A stretch of DNA of 45,492 nt from Oscillospiraceae bacterium (GTDB taxonomy: Bacteria > Bacillota > Clostridia > Oscillospirales > Acutalibacteraceae): positions 1 to 45,492 of the forward strand of contig SVPF01000019.1 in assembly GCA_015066005.1 (NCBI GenBank), in the 5' to 3' direction. The translations under genes and the position numbers were made by a program. The notes under the pieces are model-generated. The model searched no databases. It was not told the DNA's origin and saw only the letters and a list, made by a program, of their open reading frames with translations. The stretch's first letter is position 1; each line of letters begins with the position of its first letter. Below, piece after piece: positions 16,618 to 24,374 of the stretch.

Positions 16618-17340
16618 ATGTCACTTACAAAGAAAAAATTAAACATTTGGGCGGTTGTTGCCGCATTATCATTTTTGTATTTAGCATTTATCCCCTATAT
16701 TATGAGTCCGATTAACACCATACTTATAAGTGAAGGCTTTGGCTACATAATTAGAAATTTCTTTTCTGCGCTTTTTAACATTAGTAACATTTTAAGCTTT
16801 GTTGCCAACATATTATTAGCTGTTGGAATTCTTACAAAATTTGATAAAATTGCCGTTGCAGGCGCTTGTGCAATATTGTGGCTGTCGGGCGTTATTTCTT
16901 TAATTACAAATATTGCTAATTCAATAAAATACGGTTACAAGCTTGGCTTTTCATATTACTTTTCTTCTGCATTTAATCTGTTCACATTATTCCTTTTGTT
17001 TTCCGCTACACTTGTTTTTGCAATTTTCTATTTTTCCAAAAAGCCTATACCCAAGCTTTTAAAGATTGCTTTATTTATTCCTGTAGCATTCATTGGCATA
17101 TCATTCATTTTCTCATTCTTTACCAATACATCGAATGTGATTTCGGCCATAGCAAGCGGTCAGGAATTGAAATGGACAACTTATTCCATAGTTATAAATT
17201 CTATGAACACTATTAACGGACTAATCAGACTTGTCGGCTTTACCGCTGTTGCTGTTAAGCTCGCTGATTTTAAAAAGAAGCCCGAAAATACCATTGAGAT
17301 TAACGAAGAAGTTGTAATCGAAAATGTAACAGCCGAATAA
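16618..17340 (+). CDS. Integral membrane protein of unknown function
   Basis: A 240-residue protein with about six hydrophobic segments (for example WAVVAALSFLYLAFIPYI near the start and LFLLFSATLVFAIFYFS near 125-140). It has a short charged cytoplasmic tail ending in EINEEVVIENVTAE. No family was recognised and no catalytic motif is visible. It is transcribed alone from a consensus promoter and ends at a bidirectional terminator shared with the convergent sigG gene. ATG 16618 has GAGGAG upstream. Confidence 0.75.
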   Translation: MSLTKKKLNIWAVVAALSFLYLAFIPYIMSPINTILISEGFGYIIRNFFSALFNISNILSFVANILLAVGILTKFDKIAVAGACAILWLSGVISLITNIANSIKYGYKLGFSYYFSSAFNLFTLFLLFSATLVFAIFYFSKKPIPKLLKIALFIPVAFIGISFIFSFFTNTSNVISAIASGQELKWTTYSIVINSMNTINGLIRLVGFTAVAVKLADFKKKPENTIEINEEVVIENVTAE

Positions 17341-17342
17341 TT

Positions 17343-17371
17343 TAAAGCGCCGTTTAAAACGGCGCTTTTTC
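17343..17371. terminator. Bidirectional terminator between the membrane protein gene and sigG
   Basis: Stem AAAGCGCCGTTT / AAACGGCGCTTT followed by TTT. It overlaps the last bases of sigG. Confidence 0.85.
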
Positions 17372-18131
17372 ATTCCCTAATTTTTTGCAGTGCTCCCTTT
17401 TCAAGACGGGAAACCTGTGCTTGAGAAATGCCAATTTCCTCGGACACCTCCATTTGTGTTTTACCTTGCATAAAACGCAAAGACAAAATATGCTTTTCGC
17501 GGTTACTTAAATTTTTAATTGCTTCCTTAAAGGCAATTTCGCTAAGCCAGTTTCTATCATCGTTTCTGTCACCGACCTGGTCTAAAACATAAATTGTATC
17601 ACCGCCGTCGGTATAAACGGGGTCATACAGCGAAATTGGGCTTACCACACTTTCAAGCGCTATTACCACGTCCTCAACGGGCAAATCCAGTTCTTTTGCA
17701 ATTTCCTGCACCTGTGGTTCCTTACCGTTTTGTGCTGTCAGCTTTTCCTTAACCTGCATTGCCTTATATGCCGTATCTTTAATTGAACGGCTTACACGAA
17801 TTGAATTATTATCCCTTAAATATCGCCTTATTTCGCCAATTATCATTGGAACGGCATAGGTTGAAAACCGTACATTTTGCGAAATGTCAAAGTTATCAAT
17901 TGACTTTATAAGCCCTATGCACCCCACTTGGAACAAATCGTCCAGATTTTCGCCCCTGTTTGTAAAACGCTGAATAACGCTTAAAACCAGCCTTAAATTA
18001 CCGTTTATAAGCTCCTCCCGCGCCATATTATCCCCTGCCCTTGTGCGCTTTAAAAGCACTTCGTTTTGCGCCTCACGAAGCACGGGTAGCTTCGAAGTAT
18101 CCACCCCGCAAATTGAAACCTTATTATACAT
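17370..18131 (-). CDS. sigG: Sporulation sigma factor SigG
   Basis: A 253-residue sigma-70 family factor that directs late forespore gene expression. The N-terminus KVSICGVDTSKLPVL is the SigG-specific signature. Region 2 (NGNLRLVLSVIQRF, DDLFQVGCIGLIKSIDNFD, RFSTYAVPMIIGEIRRYLRD) and region 4 (LSNREKHILSLRFMQGKTQ, EISGISQAQVSRLEK-like helix-turn-helix) are complete. In bacilli and many clostridia sigG follows spoIIGA and sigE; here it stands alone, with a convergent gene on one side and an AEC transporter upstream. Start ATG follows AATGGAGGTG. I could not identify a forespore-type promoter with confidence. Confidence 0.95.
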   Translation of the reverse strand: MYNKVSICGVDTSKLPVLREAQNEVLLKRTRAGDNMAREELINGNLRLVLSVIQRFTNRGENLDDLFQVGCIGLIKSIDNFDISQNVRFSTYAVPMIIGEIRRYLRDNNSIRVSRSIKDTAYKAMQVKEKLTAQNGKEPQVQEIAKELDLPVEDVVIALESVVSPISLYDPVYTDGGDTIYVLDQVGDRNDDRNWLSEIAFKEAIKNLSNREKHILSLRFMQGKTQMEVSEEIGISQAQVSRLEKGALQKIRE

Positions 18132-18198
18132 AACGGCACCTCCATTAAGGATTATTTCCGTTATGTATACCTTATAAACCGTTAAAATATTTTTCCCG

Positions 18199-18227
18199 TT
18201 GACAAATTTCGCTTGTATTTTTAAAAT
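18199..18227 (+). promoter_or_regulatory. Plus-strand promoter-like sequence in the sigG-AEC gap
   Basis: TTGACA (18199-18204), 17 bases, TAAAAT (18222-18227). It points away from sigG into the terminator hairpin at 18252-18291, so any transcript would be only about 60 bases long. Confidence 0.35.
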
Positions 18228-18251
18228 TAGTACAATATTGCATTAAAAAAT

Positions 18252-18291
18252 AAAACAACCTTAAAGCTTTACAATCCTTCAAGGTTGTTTT
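18252..18291. terminator. Terminator of the AEC transporter gene
   Basis: Stem AAAACAACCTT (18252-18262) / AAGGTTGTTTT (18281-18291) with T-rich flanks on both strands. Confidence 0.8.
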
Positions 18292-18293
18292 AT

Positions 18294-19232
18294 TTAAATT
18301 ATTTTATCAAATATAAGAAAAATCACGGGGATGGTTATAATTGCAAGTATATGTGATATAAGTGCCATACCCGATGCAGTTGTAGTATCCTTTCCGTAAG
18401 CGGCAGGAATAACAATAGTGTTAAGCCCAAGCGGCATTGCAAGGGACGCCACAGCGCAAATTGCAAAGGTTTTATTCATAGGCACAAGCATTAAAAAGCC
18501 AATGAATAACAGCGGGTAAACAATTAGCCTTAAAAAGCTTACCACGTAAATGCTTTTAACCTTTAAAACCTTTTTAATATCAATTTTAGCAATGGTCATA
18601 CCCGTAAGTAGCATTGCAACCGGCGACATACAGCCCGAGGTTGCAGAGATGGCAGTATCAACAAAGTCAGGCATTGGAATTTTAAAAATGCCGATTAGCA
18701 TACCAATTACCATACAAACAAACATTGGGTTTAAAAAGCTTTTCAATCGGTCCTTTATGCCTTTGGTTTCTGAACCGCCAATTAAAAGCGAGGGCGCGCC
18801 CCAAATGTAGATAAGCGTCCACAACACAAGTGTAAAAACAATGTATTCAAGAAAAACATCAGGAAAAAGCGTGCTTACAACAGCATTACCCATAAAGCTA
18901 AAATTCGAAAAGCACAAGCCGTAAAGATAAATATTTTGTATGTATTTATCTTTTGAAATAAGCTTTACTGCCGCAATTGAAACACCTATAACAATGGCTT
19001 CAAGCACAAAACAGCCTAAAATTAGCTTCCACGAGGTTGAAAGCTTTTCAGCGGTAAAATTATTTATAAAGGTTCCAAGCACAAGCGCAGGTATGAAAAC
19101 ATAATTTTCAAGCCTTGAAAGCACCGCTTCGGAATTTTCTTGAACCACTTTAAGCTTTGATAATATGTAACCTATTACGATAAACGTAAACAGAAACGCC
19201 ATTTGGTTAAGCGTTGCCGAAAATAATTGCAT
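18294..19232 (-). CDS. AEC family transporter
   Basis: A 312-residue membrane protein of the auxin efflux carrier family, with ten hydrophobic segments arranged as two five-helix halves. The family exports or exchanges organic acids such as malate; the substrate here cannot be told. The N-terminus LNQMAFLFTFIVIGYILSK and internal LYGLCFSNFSFMGNAVVSTL and AVASLAMPLGLNTIVIPAA fit the family pattern. ATG is at 19230-19232 with GAGGGAAAT upstream. It is transcribed alone from a promoter at 19265-19293. Confidence 0.9.
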   Translation of the reverse strand: MQLFSATLNQMAFLFTFIVIGYILSKLKVVQENSEAVLSRLENYVFIPALVLGTFINNFTAEKLSTSWKLILGCFVLEAIVIGVSIAAVKLISKDKYIQNIYLYGLCFSNFSFMGNAVVSTLFPDVFLEYIVFTLVLWTLIYIWGAPSLLIGGSETKGIKDRLKSFLNPMFVCMVIGMLIGIFKIPMPDFVDTAISATSGCMSPVAMLLTGMTIAKIDIKKVLKVKSIYVVSFLRLIVYPLLFIGFLMLVPMNKTFAICAVASLAMPLGLNTIVIPAAYGKDTTTASGMALISHILAIITIPVIFLIFDKII

Positions 19233-19264
19233 TACATTTCCCTCTTTTTAACTATTGTTTATAA

Positions 19265-19293
19265 ATTATATGTTATTTGGAAAAATAAATCAA
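19265..19293 (-). promoter_or_regulatory. Promoter of the AEC transporter gene
   Basis: On the minus strand TTGATT (19288-19293), 17 bases, TATAAT (19265-19270). Confidence 0.65.
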
Positions 19294-19425
19294 TTGACAT
19301 TATGTATAAAATACCGCTTATGTTCGGGCTTTCAAGGGGTCACATTTTATATATCGTTTTTTACAAATTTAAACTTTTTAGTGACTTTTTTCTTATGATG
19401 TGTTAATATTATTTAGGTGATAAAT

Positions 19426-20163
19426 ATGTTTTTTATGACAAAGGATGACATTCCCGAAGGCCTTGGCTTTTCAACGTTCGGCGCATTACATATTATATGG
19501 CTTGTAGCAATTTTGGCCTTTTGTATTACATCTACCATAATTTACAAAAGGCTTAACACAAAGCACCGTAAAATTATGAGTACCGCTTTTGGCTGTATAA
19601 TTGTATTTTTAGAAATGTTAAAAAATGTTGTTGCCATTTTTACGGGTGATTTTGGTGTTGGGCATTTGCCGCTTCACCTTTGCGGAATAAATATTTTACT
19701 TATTGGGTTTGATTTATTTAAACAAAATAACACGGTTCGCAATTTTCTTTACTATTTTTGCATACCGGGCGCCTTACTTGCGCTTTTGTTCCCAAATTGG
19801 ACGGTGCTTCCCTGCCTTAACTTTTCACACATTCACAGCTTTACCATACACGCCTTTCTTGTAGCGTATCCCCTGCTGTTAGTTACAAGCGGTGAAATTA
19901 AGCCCACAATTAAAGCAATGCCCAAATGTATTTTGTTGCTAATTGCAATGGCTGTTCCCGTTTATTTTGTAAATTTATTGGCCGACACCAACTTTATGTT
20001 TTTAATGGAGCCTGAAAGCGGCAACCCGTTAGGACTTTTTGAAAAATATCTTGGCAGTCATTTGTGGGGCTTCCCCGTGCTTTTACCAATTGTAATGTTT
20101 TCAATGTATTTACCGCTGTTTTTGGTTTCAAAATTTAAAAAGAAAGAAAACAAACTTAATTGA
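19426..20163 (+). CDS. YwaF/TIGR02206 family membrane protein
   Basis: A 245-residue protein with about seven hydrophobic segments. The segment GHLPLHLCGINILLIGFDLF and FPNWTVLPCLNFSHIHSF match the YwaF (TIGR02206) family of conserved, uncharacterised integral membrane proteins. GTG at 19417 is possible, but ATG 19426 has AGGTGAT five bases upstream. The gene is divergent from the AEC transporter. The 193-base gap between them holds the AEC promoter; no convincing promoter for this gene was seen. Confidence 0.8.
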   Translation: MFFMTKDDIPEGLGFSTFGALHIIWLVAILAFCITSTIIYKRLNTKHRKIMSTAFGCIIVFLEMLKNVVAIFTGDFGVGHLPLHLCGINILLIGFDLFKQNNTVRNFLYYFCIPGALLALLFPNWTVLPCLNFSHIHSFTIHAFLVAYPLLLVTSGEIKPTIKAMPKCILLLIAMAVPVYFVNLLADTNFMFLMEPESGNPLGLFEKYLGSHLWGFPVLLPIVMFSMYLPLFLVSKFKKKENKLN

Positions 20164-20203
20164 AATAAAAAACTATTCACGTTATAATTACAATGGTGAT
20201 AAA

Positions 20204-20667
20204 ATGGACTTACCCAAACGCAAACCAATAAGATTAAAAGATTATGATTACAGCACACCCGGTGCATACTTTATAACAATATGTGTTAAAGAACGTAAGG
20301 CAATATTATCAAATATAAACGTAGCCCGCAAGAAATTCATTTAACAAAATATGGTGAAATTGTAGAAAATGCAATAAAGAACATACCAAAACATTATTCC
20401 AACATATCCGTAGATAATTATGTAATAATGCCTGACCATATTCATTTATTATTGCAAATACACACAAATAAAAACGGGCGACCATTGGTCGCCCCTACGA
20501 TAAACAGGGTAATAAAACAAACTAAAGGGTATATTACTAAACAAATCGGTTCTTCCATTTGGCAAAAATCATTTAACGACCATATTATTAGAGGGCGAGA
20601 AGATTATAAAAGTATTTGGGAATATATTGAAAACAACCCATTAAAAAGCAAAGGACTTGAAGATTAA
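20204..20667 (+). pseudogene. REP-associated tyrosine transposase (RAYT), frameshifted
   Basis: A Y1/IS200-like transposase relic. The first frame (from ATG 20204) gives MDLPKRKPIRLKDYDYSTPG then AYFITICVKERKAILSNINV and stops at 20342. The normal sequence resumes in another frame near 20325 (PQEIHLTKYGEIVENAI). It continues through the catalytic-histidine motif MPDHIHLLLQ (20428 onward), GRPLVAPT and SIWQKSFNDHIIRGREDYKS to a stop at 20665. The break lies in GTAGCCCGCAAG, and some residues usual at that point appear to be missing, so deletion rather than sequencing error is likely. The part after 20428 alone lacks the N-terminal half. A GTAG-footed hairpin lies within the coding sequence. 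Confidence 0.85.
20476..20498 (-). repeat. REP-like hairpin inside the RAYT gene
   Basis: A perfect eight-base stem GGGCGACC / GGTCGCCC with an ATT loop (20476-20494), followed by CTAC (20495-20498), which is GTAG on the minus strand. It encodes the residues GRPLVAPT in the transposase. Foot and stem match the units at 3889 and 33334. Confidence 0.75.
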
Positions 20668-20682
20668 CTTCAAGTCCTTTTA
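20649..20682 (+). terminator. Terminator overlapping the RAYT stop
   Basis: Stem AAAGGACTTGAA / TTCAAGTCCTTT over the last codons, followed by TAATCTTT. Confidence 0.7.
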
Positions 20683-20695
20683 ATCTTTGTATCAC

Positions 20696-20721
20696 GGACA
20701 GTCGAGGACGCCTGTCCCTAC
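20696..20721 (-). repeat. Single REP-like hairpin downstream of RAYT
   Basis: Stem GGACAG (20696-20701) / CTGTCC (20712-20717) followed by CTAC (20718-20721), giving a GTAG foot on the minus strand. It is nearly the same as the right-hand unit of E2 (3937-3962). Confidence 0.65.
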
Positions 20722-20738
20722 GAAATCACAATAAGTTA

Positions 20739-20840
20739 TTACTTATTTAAAGCTTCGTTAACTGCAACTGCGCAAGCAACAGTCATACCAACCATGGGGT
20801 TGTTACCTGCGCCGATAAGACCAACCATCAGGGCGTGAAT
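20739..20840 (-). pseudogene. 3' remnant of a second GGGtGRT-family gene
   Basis: On the minus strand this reads HALMVGLIGAGNNPMVGMTV then ACAVAVNEALNK and a stop (20739-20741). It matches the C-terminus of the intact gene at 22582 (HVEMMGLIGAGNNPMVGMTV). Upstream of the histidine the similarity ends, and a stop codon appears a few codons earlier. About 34 codons survive. Synonymous differences from the intact copy show it is not a recent perfect duplication. Confidence 0.8.
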
Positions 20841-20856
20841 AATTGTTTAAAGCTAT

Positions 20857-22380
20857 TTATTTTGAAAAAGGTTGCTTAGCTTTTTTCTTTAATAAAATAA
20901 AAGTAACTGCAGCTCCGGCTACAAGCGCAACTGCGACAATACTAATTATCCAAATTAGCGCGCCGTTATTATTATTTTGCTTTTCTGTATTACTTGTTGT
21001 GGCGCTGCTTGTTTTATCATTGTCGGTTGTGATATCCGCAACGGTGTTTGCTTTCATAACCTCGGCCAATGTATATGTACTAAAATGATTTGTATAAAAT
21101 ACAGCGCAGTTATCTTCTATGGTTACCTTGTGTTCTTCTAATTCGCCATTATCTTTCAGATAATATACCATTAGGTCTTTGTCGGCAAATTTATCGGAAA
21201 GCGGTATTCTTACTTCAAAGGTTCCGTTATTAAGTTTGGTTATATAATCGTTTTTTCGTATAGAAAACAGTTTTAAATCAAATATATCAAGATTTTTAAC
21301 CTTGATTTTGTTTATGATTTTATCATACTCCGAACCACCGGTAATTCTATCCACTGAGATGGAACTATCCAAAGGAACATAATCGTTAGTTTCAATAGAA
21401 ATATTTGTTTCTGCATCAACTGTTTTATGGTGAGGTTGTTTACACTTGCTATCGTCTTCAAGAATAACAAACTCGTGATAATCGTTATTGTATTTGCCGT
21501 TTATTTTAAGGCTGAATAAGTAATTACCGACAGCATTGTTAAGGTAAGACCAATCAATACCGTATGTTTGTTCCGTTTTATAACCGTTTATTAAGTCAAG
21601 CGCTTCGCTATCGGTCCATCTGTGGCTTTTTGTAACCTCTGCCACACCTTTGCCAAAATACTCATCAACACGCTTTTGCGCGGCTGCAATAATTTCTTCA
21701 CGACTATTATAATCGCCCGAAGGTATATATAAACGGTGTATAAGAGTTGCTGTGATCCTTTGAGAGTAGTATGTGACTCCGTCTATGCCCAACAGCAGTG
21801 TACATACATAGTTACCTGCACAAAAGTCTTCGTCGCCGCCCTCGCAAACAATATTTATCTCGAAATTCTTATTATGTATAACGTCTTTGATTTCTTTTGA
21901 ATATCTCGCAATATTTAAGTTTACTGATAGTAACCACTCGGTAGGATTAGCAACCCAATAATTCAAAAGTTCAAGGTCTTCAAAACGAATATTTTTAATT
22001 TCAGATAGTTTTTCTCCAAAACTTTTAAATTGATTAACTTTGCTTTTCTTGTAGTTGAATTTTAATGGTACAGTAAATGTTTCCTTGTCGTTGAGTGTGA
22101 GTTGACATTCGGTTGCATTAGAATCAATTATTGATTGCGGGTCTATAGAATAGTGAAAATCATAGCCATATTTTTTGAATGATTCCATACAAAAAACAGT
22201 ACTAAGGTTTTGCGCTGCTTCAATTGTCGTAGGCGGCGCCCAGTTAAACTCCAACTCTCCGTCATTATTCAGCACTCTTTTAAAATTTTTACTCATTGGA
22301 ATCTCTTCTGCAAAGCATAATGTTGAAAAACTTCCAAAAAGCAAAATTATAGCCAATAGCGCACACATTATTTTTCTCAT
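20857..22380 (-). CDS. Secreted, C-terminally membrane-anchored protein of unknown function
   Basis: A 507-residue protein with a signal peptide (MRKIMCALLAIILLFGSFST). A long extracellular part has no recognised domain. It is followed by a low-complexity Thr/Ser/Asn linker (about 460-480) and a C-terminal membrane helix (GALIWIISIVAVALVAGAAV) with KKK after it. Six cysteines lie in the mature extracellular part. The segment IRKNDYITKLNNGTFEVRIP and FYTNHFSTYTLAEV look like the beta-rich stalk next to anchors in other clostridial surface proteins. The true start is ATG 22378-22380 (GAAGGTG upstream), not the in-frame TTG at 22395. It lies between an intact and a decayed GGGtGRT gene. Confidence 0.75.
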   Translation of the reverse strand: MRKIMCALLAIILLFGSFSTLCFAEEIPMSKNFKRVLNNDGELEFNWAPPTTIEAAQNLSTVFCMESFKKYGYDFHYSIDPQSIIDSNATECQLTLNDKETFTVPLKFNYKKSKVNQFKSFGEKLSEIKNIRFEDLELLNYWVANPTEWLLSVNLNIARYSKEIKDVIHNKNFEINIVCEGGDEDFCAGNYVCTLLLGIDGVTYYSQRITATLIHRLYIPSGDYNSREEIIAAAQKRVDEYFGKGVAEVTKSHRWTDSEALDLINGYKTEQTYGIDWSYLNNAVGNYLFSLKINGKYNNDYHEFVILEDDSKCKQPHHKTVDAETNISIETNDYVPLDSSISVDRITGGSEYDKIINKIKVKNLDIFDLKLFSIRKNDYITKLNNGTFEVRIPLSDKFADKDLMVYYLKDNGELEEHKVTIEDNCAVFYTNHFSTYTLAEVMKANTVADITTDNDKTSSATTSNTEKQNNNNGALIWIISIVAVALVAGAAVTFILLKKKAKQPFSK

Positions 22381-22478
22381 AAGAAACACCTTCAAATCGG
22401 TTAATATGTCTATATATTACAGCAAAACGAATAAAATGACAAGTGTGAAAATAAGTTTCCTAATTTATTAAAGAAAAA

Positions 22479-22505
22479 AGTGCCGCATCATTTTGATGCG
22501 GCACA
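22479..22505 (-). terminator. Terminator of the GGGtGRT operon
   Basis: Stem GTGCCGCATCA / TGATGCGGCAC, followed on the minus strand by TTTTTTCTTT. Confidence 0.9.
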
Positions 22506-22509
22506 TTTC

Positions 22510-22588
22510 ATGCTTTAGCATTTCATTCACAACGTGAATTTCATTTGCCGTAAGGCAAATTTAATTGCAAATAATCAAAGATTATTTG
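22510..22588. repeat. Row of four small hairpins before the terminator
   Basis: Four adjacent palindromes: ATGCTTTAGCAT (22510-22521), ATTCACAACGTGAAT (22525-22539), ATTTGCCGTAAGGCAAAT (22543-22560), and CAAATAATC / GATTATTTG with an AAA loop (22568-22588). The last overlaps the stop codon of the GGGtGRT gene. Confidence 0.7.
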
Positions 22589-23583
22589 TTAAGCGCTTCG
22601 TTAACTGCAACTGCACAAGCAACAGTCATACCAACCATGGGGTTGTTACCTGCACCGATAAGACCCATCATTTCAACGTGAGCAGGAACTGATGAAGAAC
22701 CTGCGAACTGCGCGTCAGAGTGCATACGACCCATTGTATCGGTCATACCGTAGGAAGCGGGGCCTGCAGCCATATTGTCGGGGTGTAAGGTACGGCCTGT
22801 ACCGCCGCCCGATGCAACTGAGAAGTACTTCTTGCCCTGTTCAATGCATTCCTTCTTATAAGTACCTGCAACAGGATGCTGGAAGCGAGTGGGGTTGGTG
22901 GAGTTACCGGTGATGGAAACGTCAACACCTTCCTTATGCATGATAGCAACGCCTTCACGAACGTCGTCAGCACCATAGCAACGAACCTTAGCGCGTTCGC
23001 CGTTTGAGTAAGCGGTTTCTTCAACGATAGTAAGTTCGCCTGTGTAATAGTCAAACTTAGTTTGAACATAGGTAAAGCCGTTGATACGTGAAATAATTTT
23101 AGCAGCGTCCTTACCAAGACCGTTAAGAACTACACGAAGGGGTTCCTTACGAGCCTTGTTTGCGCTTCTTGCAAGACCGATAGCGCCTTCAGCAGCAGCG
23201 AAGGATTCGTGGCCTGCGAGGAATGCGAAGCACTTGGTTTCTTCCCTTAAAAGCATTGCGCCGAGGTTACCGTGGCCAAGACCAACCTTACGGTCGTCAG
23301 CAACAGAGCCGGGAATGCAGAAGGACTGAAGACCAACACCGATTTTTTCAGCAGCTTCAGCAGCGGATTTAACTTCATCCTTAATAGCGATAGCGCAGCC
23401 TACAACGTAAGCCCAAGCAGCATTTTCAAAGCAGATAGGCTGAATGCCTTTAACGATGTTATAAGCGTCAACGCCTGCCTTGTCGCAAATTTCCTTTGCT
23501 TCTTCAATGGAAGAAATGCCATGCTTTGCGAGCTCAGCGTTGATTTGATTTATTCTTCTGTCATAAGATTCAAATAATGCCAT
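22582..23583 (-). CDS. GGGtGRT family protein (uncharacterised)
   Basis: A 333-residue cytoplasmic protein named for its motif, seen here as SVASGGGTGRTLHPDNMAAG (about 255-274). Other conserved-looking stretches are GVGLQSFCIPGSVADDRKVG, AFLAGHESFAAAEGAIGLAR and AHVEMMGLIGAGNNPMVGMT. No catalytic activity is established for the family that I know of. The glycine-rich motifs suggest a nucleotide- or cofactor-binding fold, which is inference. ATG 23581-23583 has GGAGGAA eight bases upstream and follows the scaffold gene by 18 bases, so the two are co-transcribed. A decayed second copy lies 1.8 kb away. Confidence 0.85.
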   Translation of the reverse strand: MALFESYDRRINQINAELAKHGISSIEEAKEICDKAGVDAYNIVKGIQPICFENAAWAYVVGCAIAIKDEVKSAAEAAEKIGVGLQSFCIPGSVADDRKVGLGHGNLGAMLLREETKCFAFLAGHESFAAAEGAIGLARSANKARKEPLRVVLNGLGKDAAKIISRINGFTYVQTKFDYYTGELTIVEETAYSNGERAKVRCYGADDVREGVAIMHKEGVDVSITGNSTNPTRFQHPVAGTYKKECIEQGKKYFSVASGGGTGRTLHPDNMAAGPASYGMTDTMGRMHSDAQFAGSSSVPAHVEMMGLIGAGNNPMVGMTVACAVAVNEALNK

Positions 23584-23601
23584 TGTTCATTTCCTCCTTA
23601 A

Positions 23602-24294
23602 TTATTCTTCACGGGGGTCAATGAGCTTTGCAGCGTCATCAACACGACCGTACTGACCGCTAGCCTTAGCCAATGCTTCGTTAGCGTCCATACCTTTTTT
23701 AATCATATCCATCATCTTGCCGAGGTGAACGAACTTGTAACCGATAATGGTGTCGTTTTCGTCAACAGCAATTTTGGTGATATAGCCTTCAGCGAGTTCA
23801 AGATAACGGGGACCCTTTGCAAGAGTTGCATAGGTTGTACCGCACTGTGAACGAAGACCCTTACCCAAGTCTTCAAGGCCTGCACCGATGGGAAGACCGT
23901 CTTCAGAGAAAGCGGTTTGTGTACGACCGTAAACGATTTGTAAGAACAATTCGCGCATTGCGGTGTTGATAGCATCGCAAACGAGGTCGGTATTAAGTGC
24001 TTCAAGAATTGTTTTGCCAACCAAAATTTCAGAAGCCATTGCAGCTGAGTGGGTCATACCCGAGCAACCGATAGTTTCAACCAATGCTTCTTGAATGATA
24101 CCCTCTTTAACGTTGAGAGTAAGCTTGCAGGTGCCCTGCTGAGGAGCGCACCAGCCGATACCGTGGGTAAGGCCGGAAACGTCTTTAACTTCCTTAACCT
24201 GAACCCATTTGCCCTCTTCCGGAATGGGAGCGGGACCGTGATATGTGCCTTTTGCTAAAGGACACATATTTTCTACTTCATGTGAATAGTTCAT
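23602..24294 (-). CDS. IscU/NifU-like iron-sulfur scaffold protein
   Basis: A 230-residue protein. The segment ETIGCSGMTHSAAMASEILV then GKTILEAL parallels the scaffold motif of IscU/SufU (Gly-Cys...Ser-Ser...Gly-Lys-Thr-hydrophobic-x-x-Ala). Further cysteines lie in MCPLAKG, GWCAPQQGTC and RSQCGTTY, so three or more could ligate a metal or cluster. Compared with IscU it is about 100 residues longer, with an extra C-terminal part (AEGYITKIAVDENDTIIGYK). It is commonly annotated as a cluster assembly scaffold next to GGGtGRT genes. ATG 24292-24294 has AAAGGAG upstream. It is the first gene of the two-gene operon. Confidence 0.85.
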   Translation of the reverse strand: MNYSHEVENMCPLAKGTYHGPAPIPEEGKWVQVKEVKDVSGLTHGIGWCAPQQGTCKLTLNVKEGIIQEALVETIGCSGMTHSAAMASEILVGKTILEALNTDLVCDAINTAMRELFLQIVYGRTQTAFSEDGLPIGAGLEDLGKGLRSQCGTTYATLAKGPRYLELAEGYITKIAVDENDTIIGYKFVHLGKMMDMIKKGMDANEALAKASGQYGRVDDAAKLIDPREE

Positions 24295-24326
24295 ATATGT
24301 ACTCCTTTCGGTTATTATACCTTAAT

Positions 24327-24355
24327 ATTATACCAAAACCGACAATAAAAAACAA
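24327..24355 (-). promoter_or_regulatory. Promoter of the scaffold-GGGtGRT operon
   Basis: On the minus strand TTGTTT (24350-24355), 17 bases, TATAAT (24327-24332). A second TATAAT lies nearer the gene (24313-24318) without a clear -35 partner. Confidence 0.5.
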
Positions 24356-24374
24356 TAGTTATTATGATATTTTT

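Noticed and set aside
20428-20667. The 79-codon frame taken as a stand-alone small gene
   Set aside because: It is the C-terminal half of the RAYT transposase. The N-terminal half precedes it in another frame, and no ribosome site lies before 20428.
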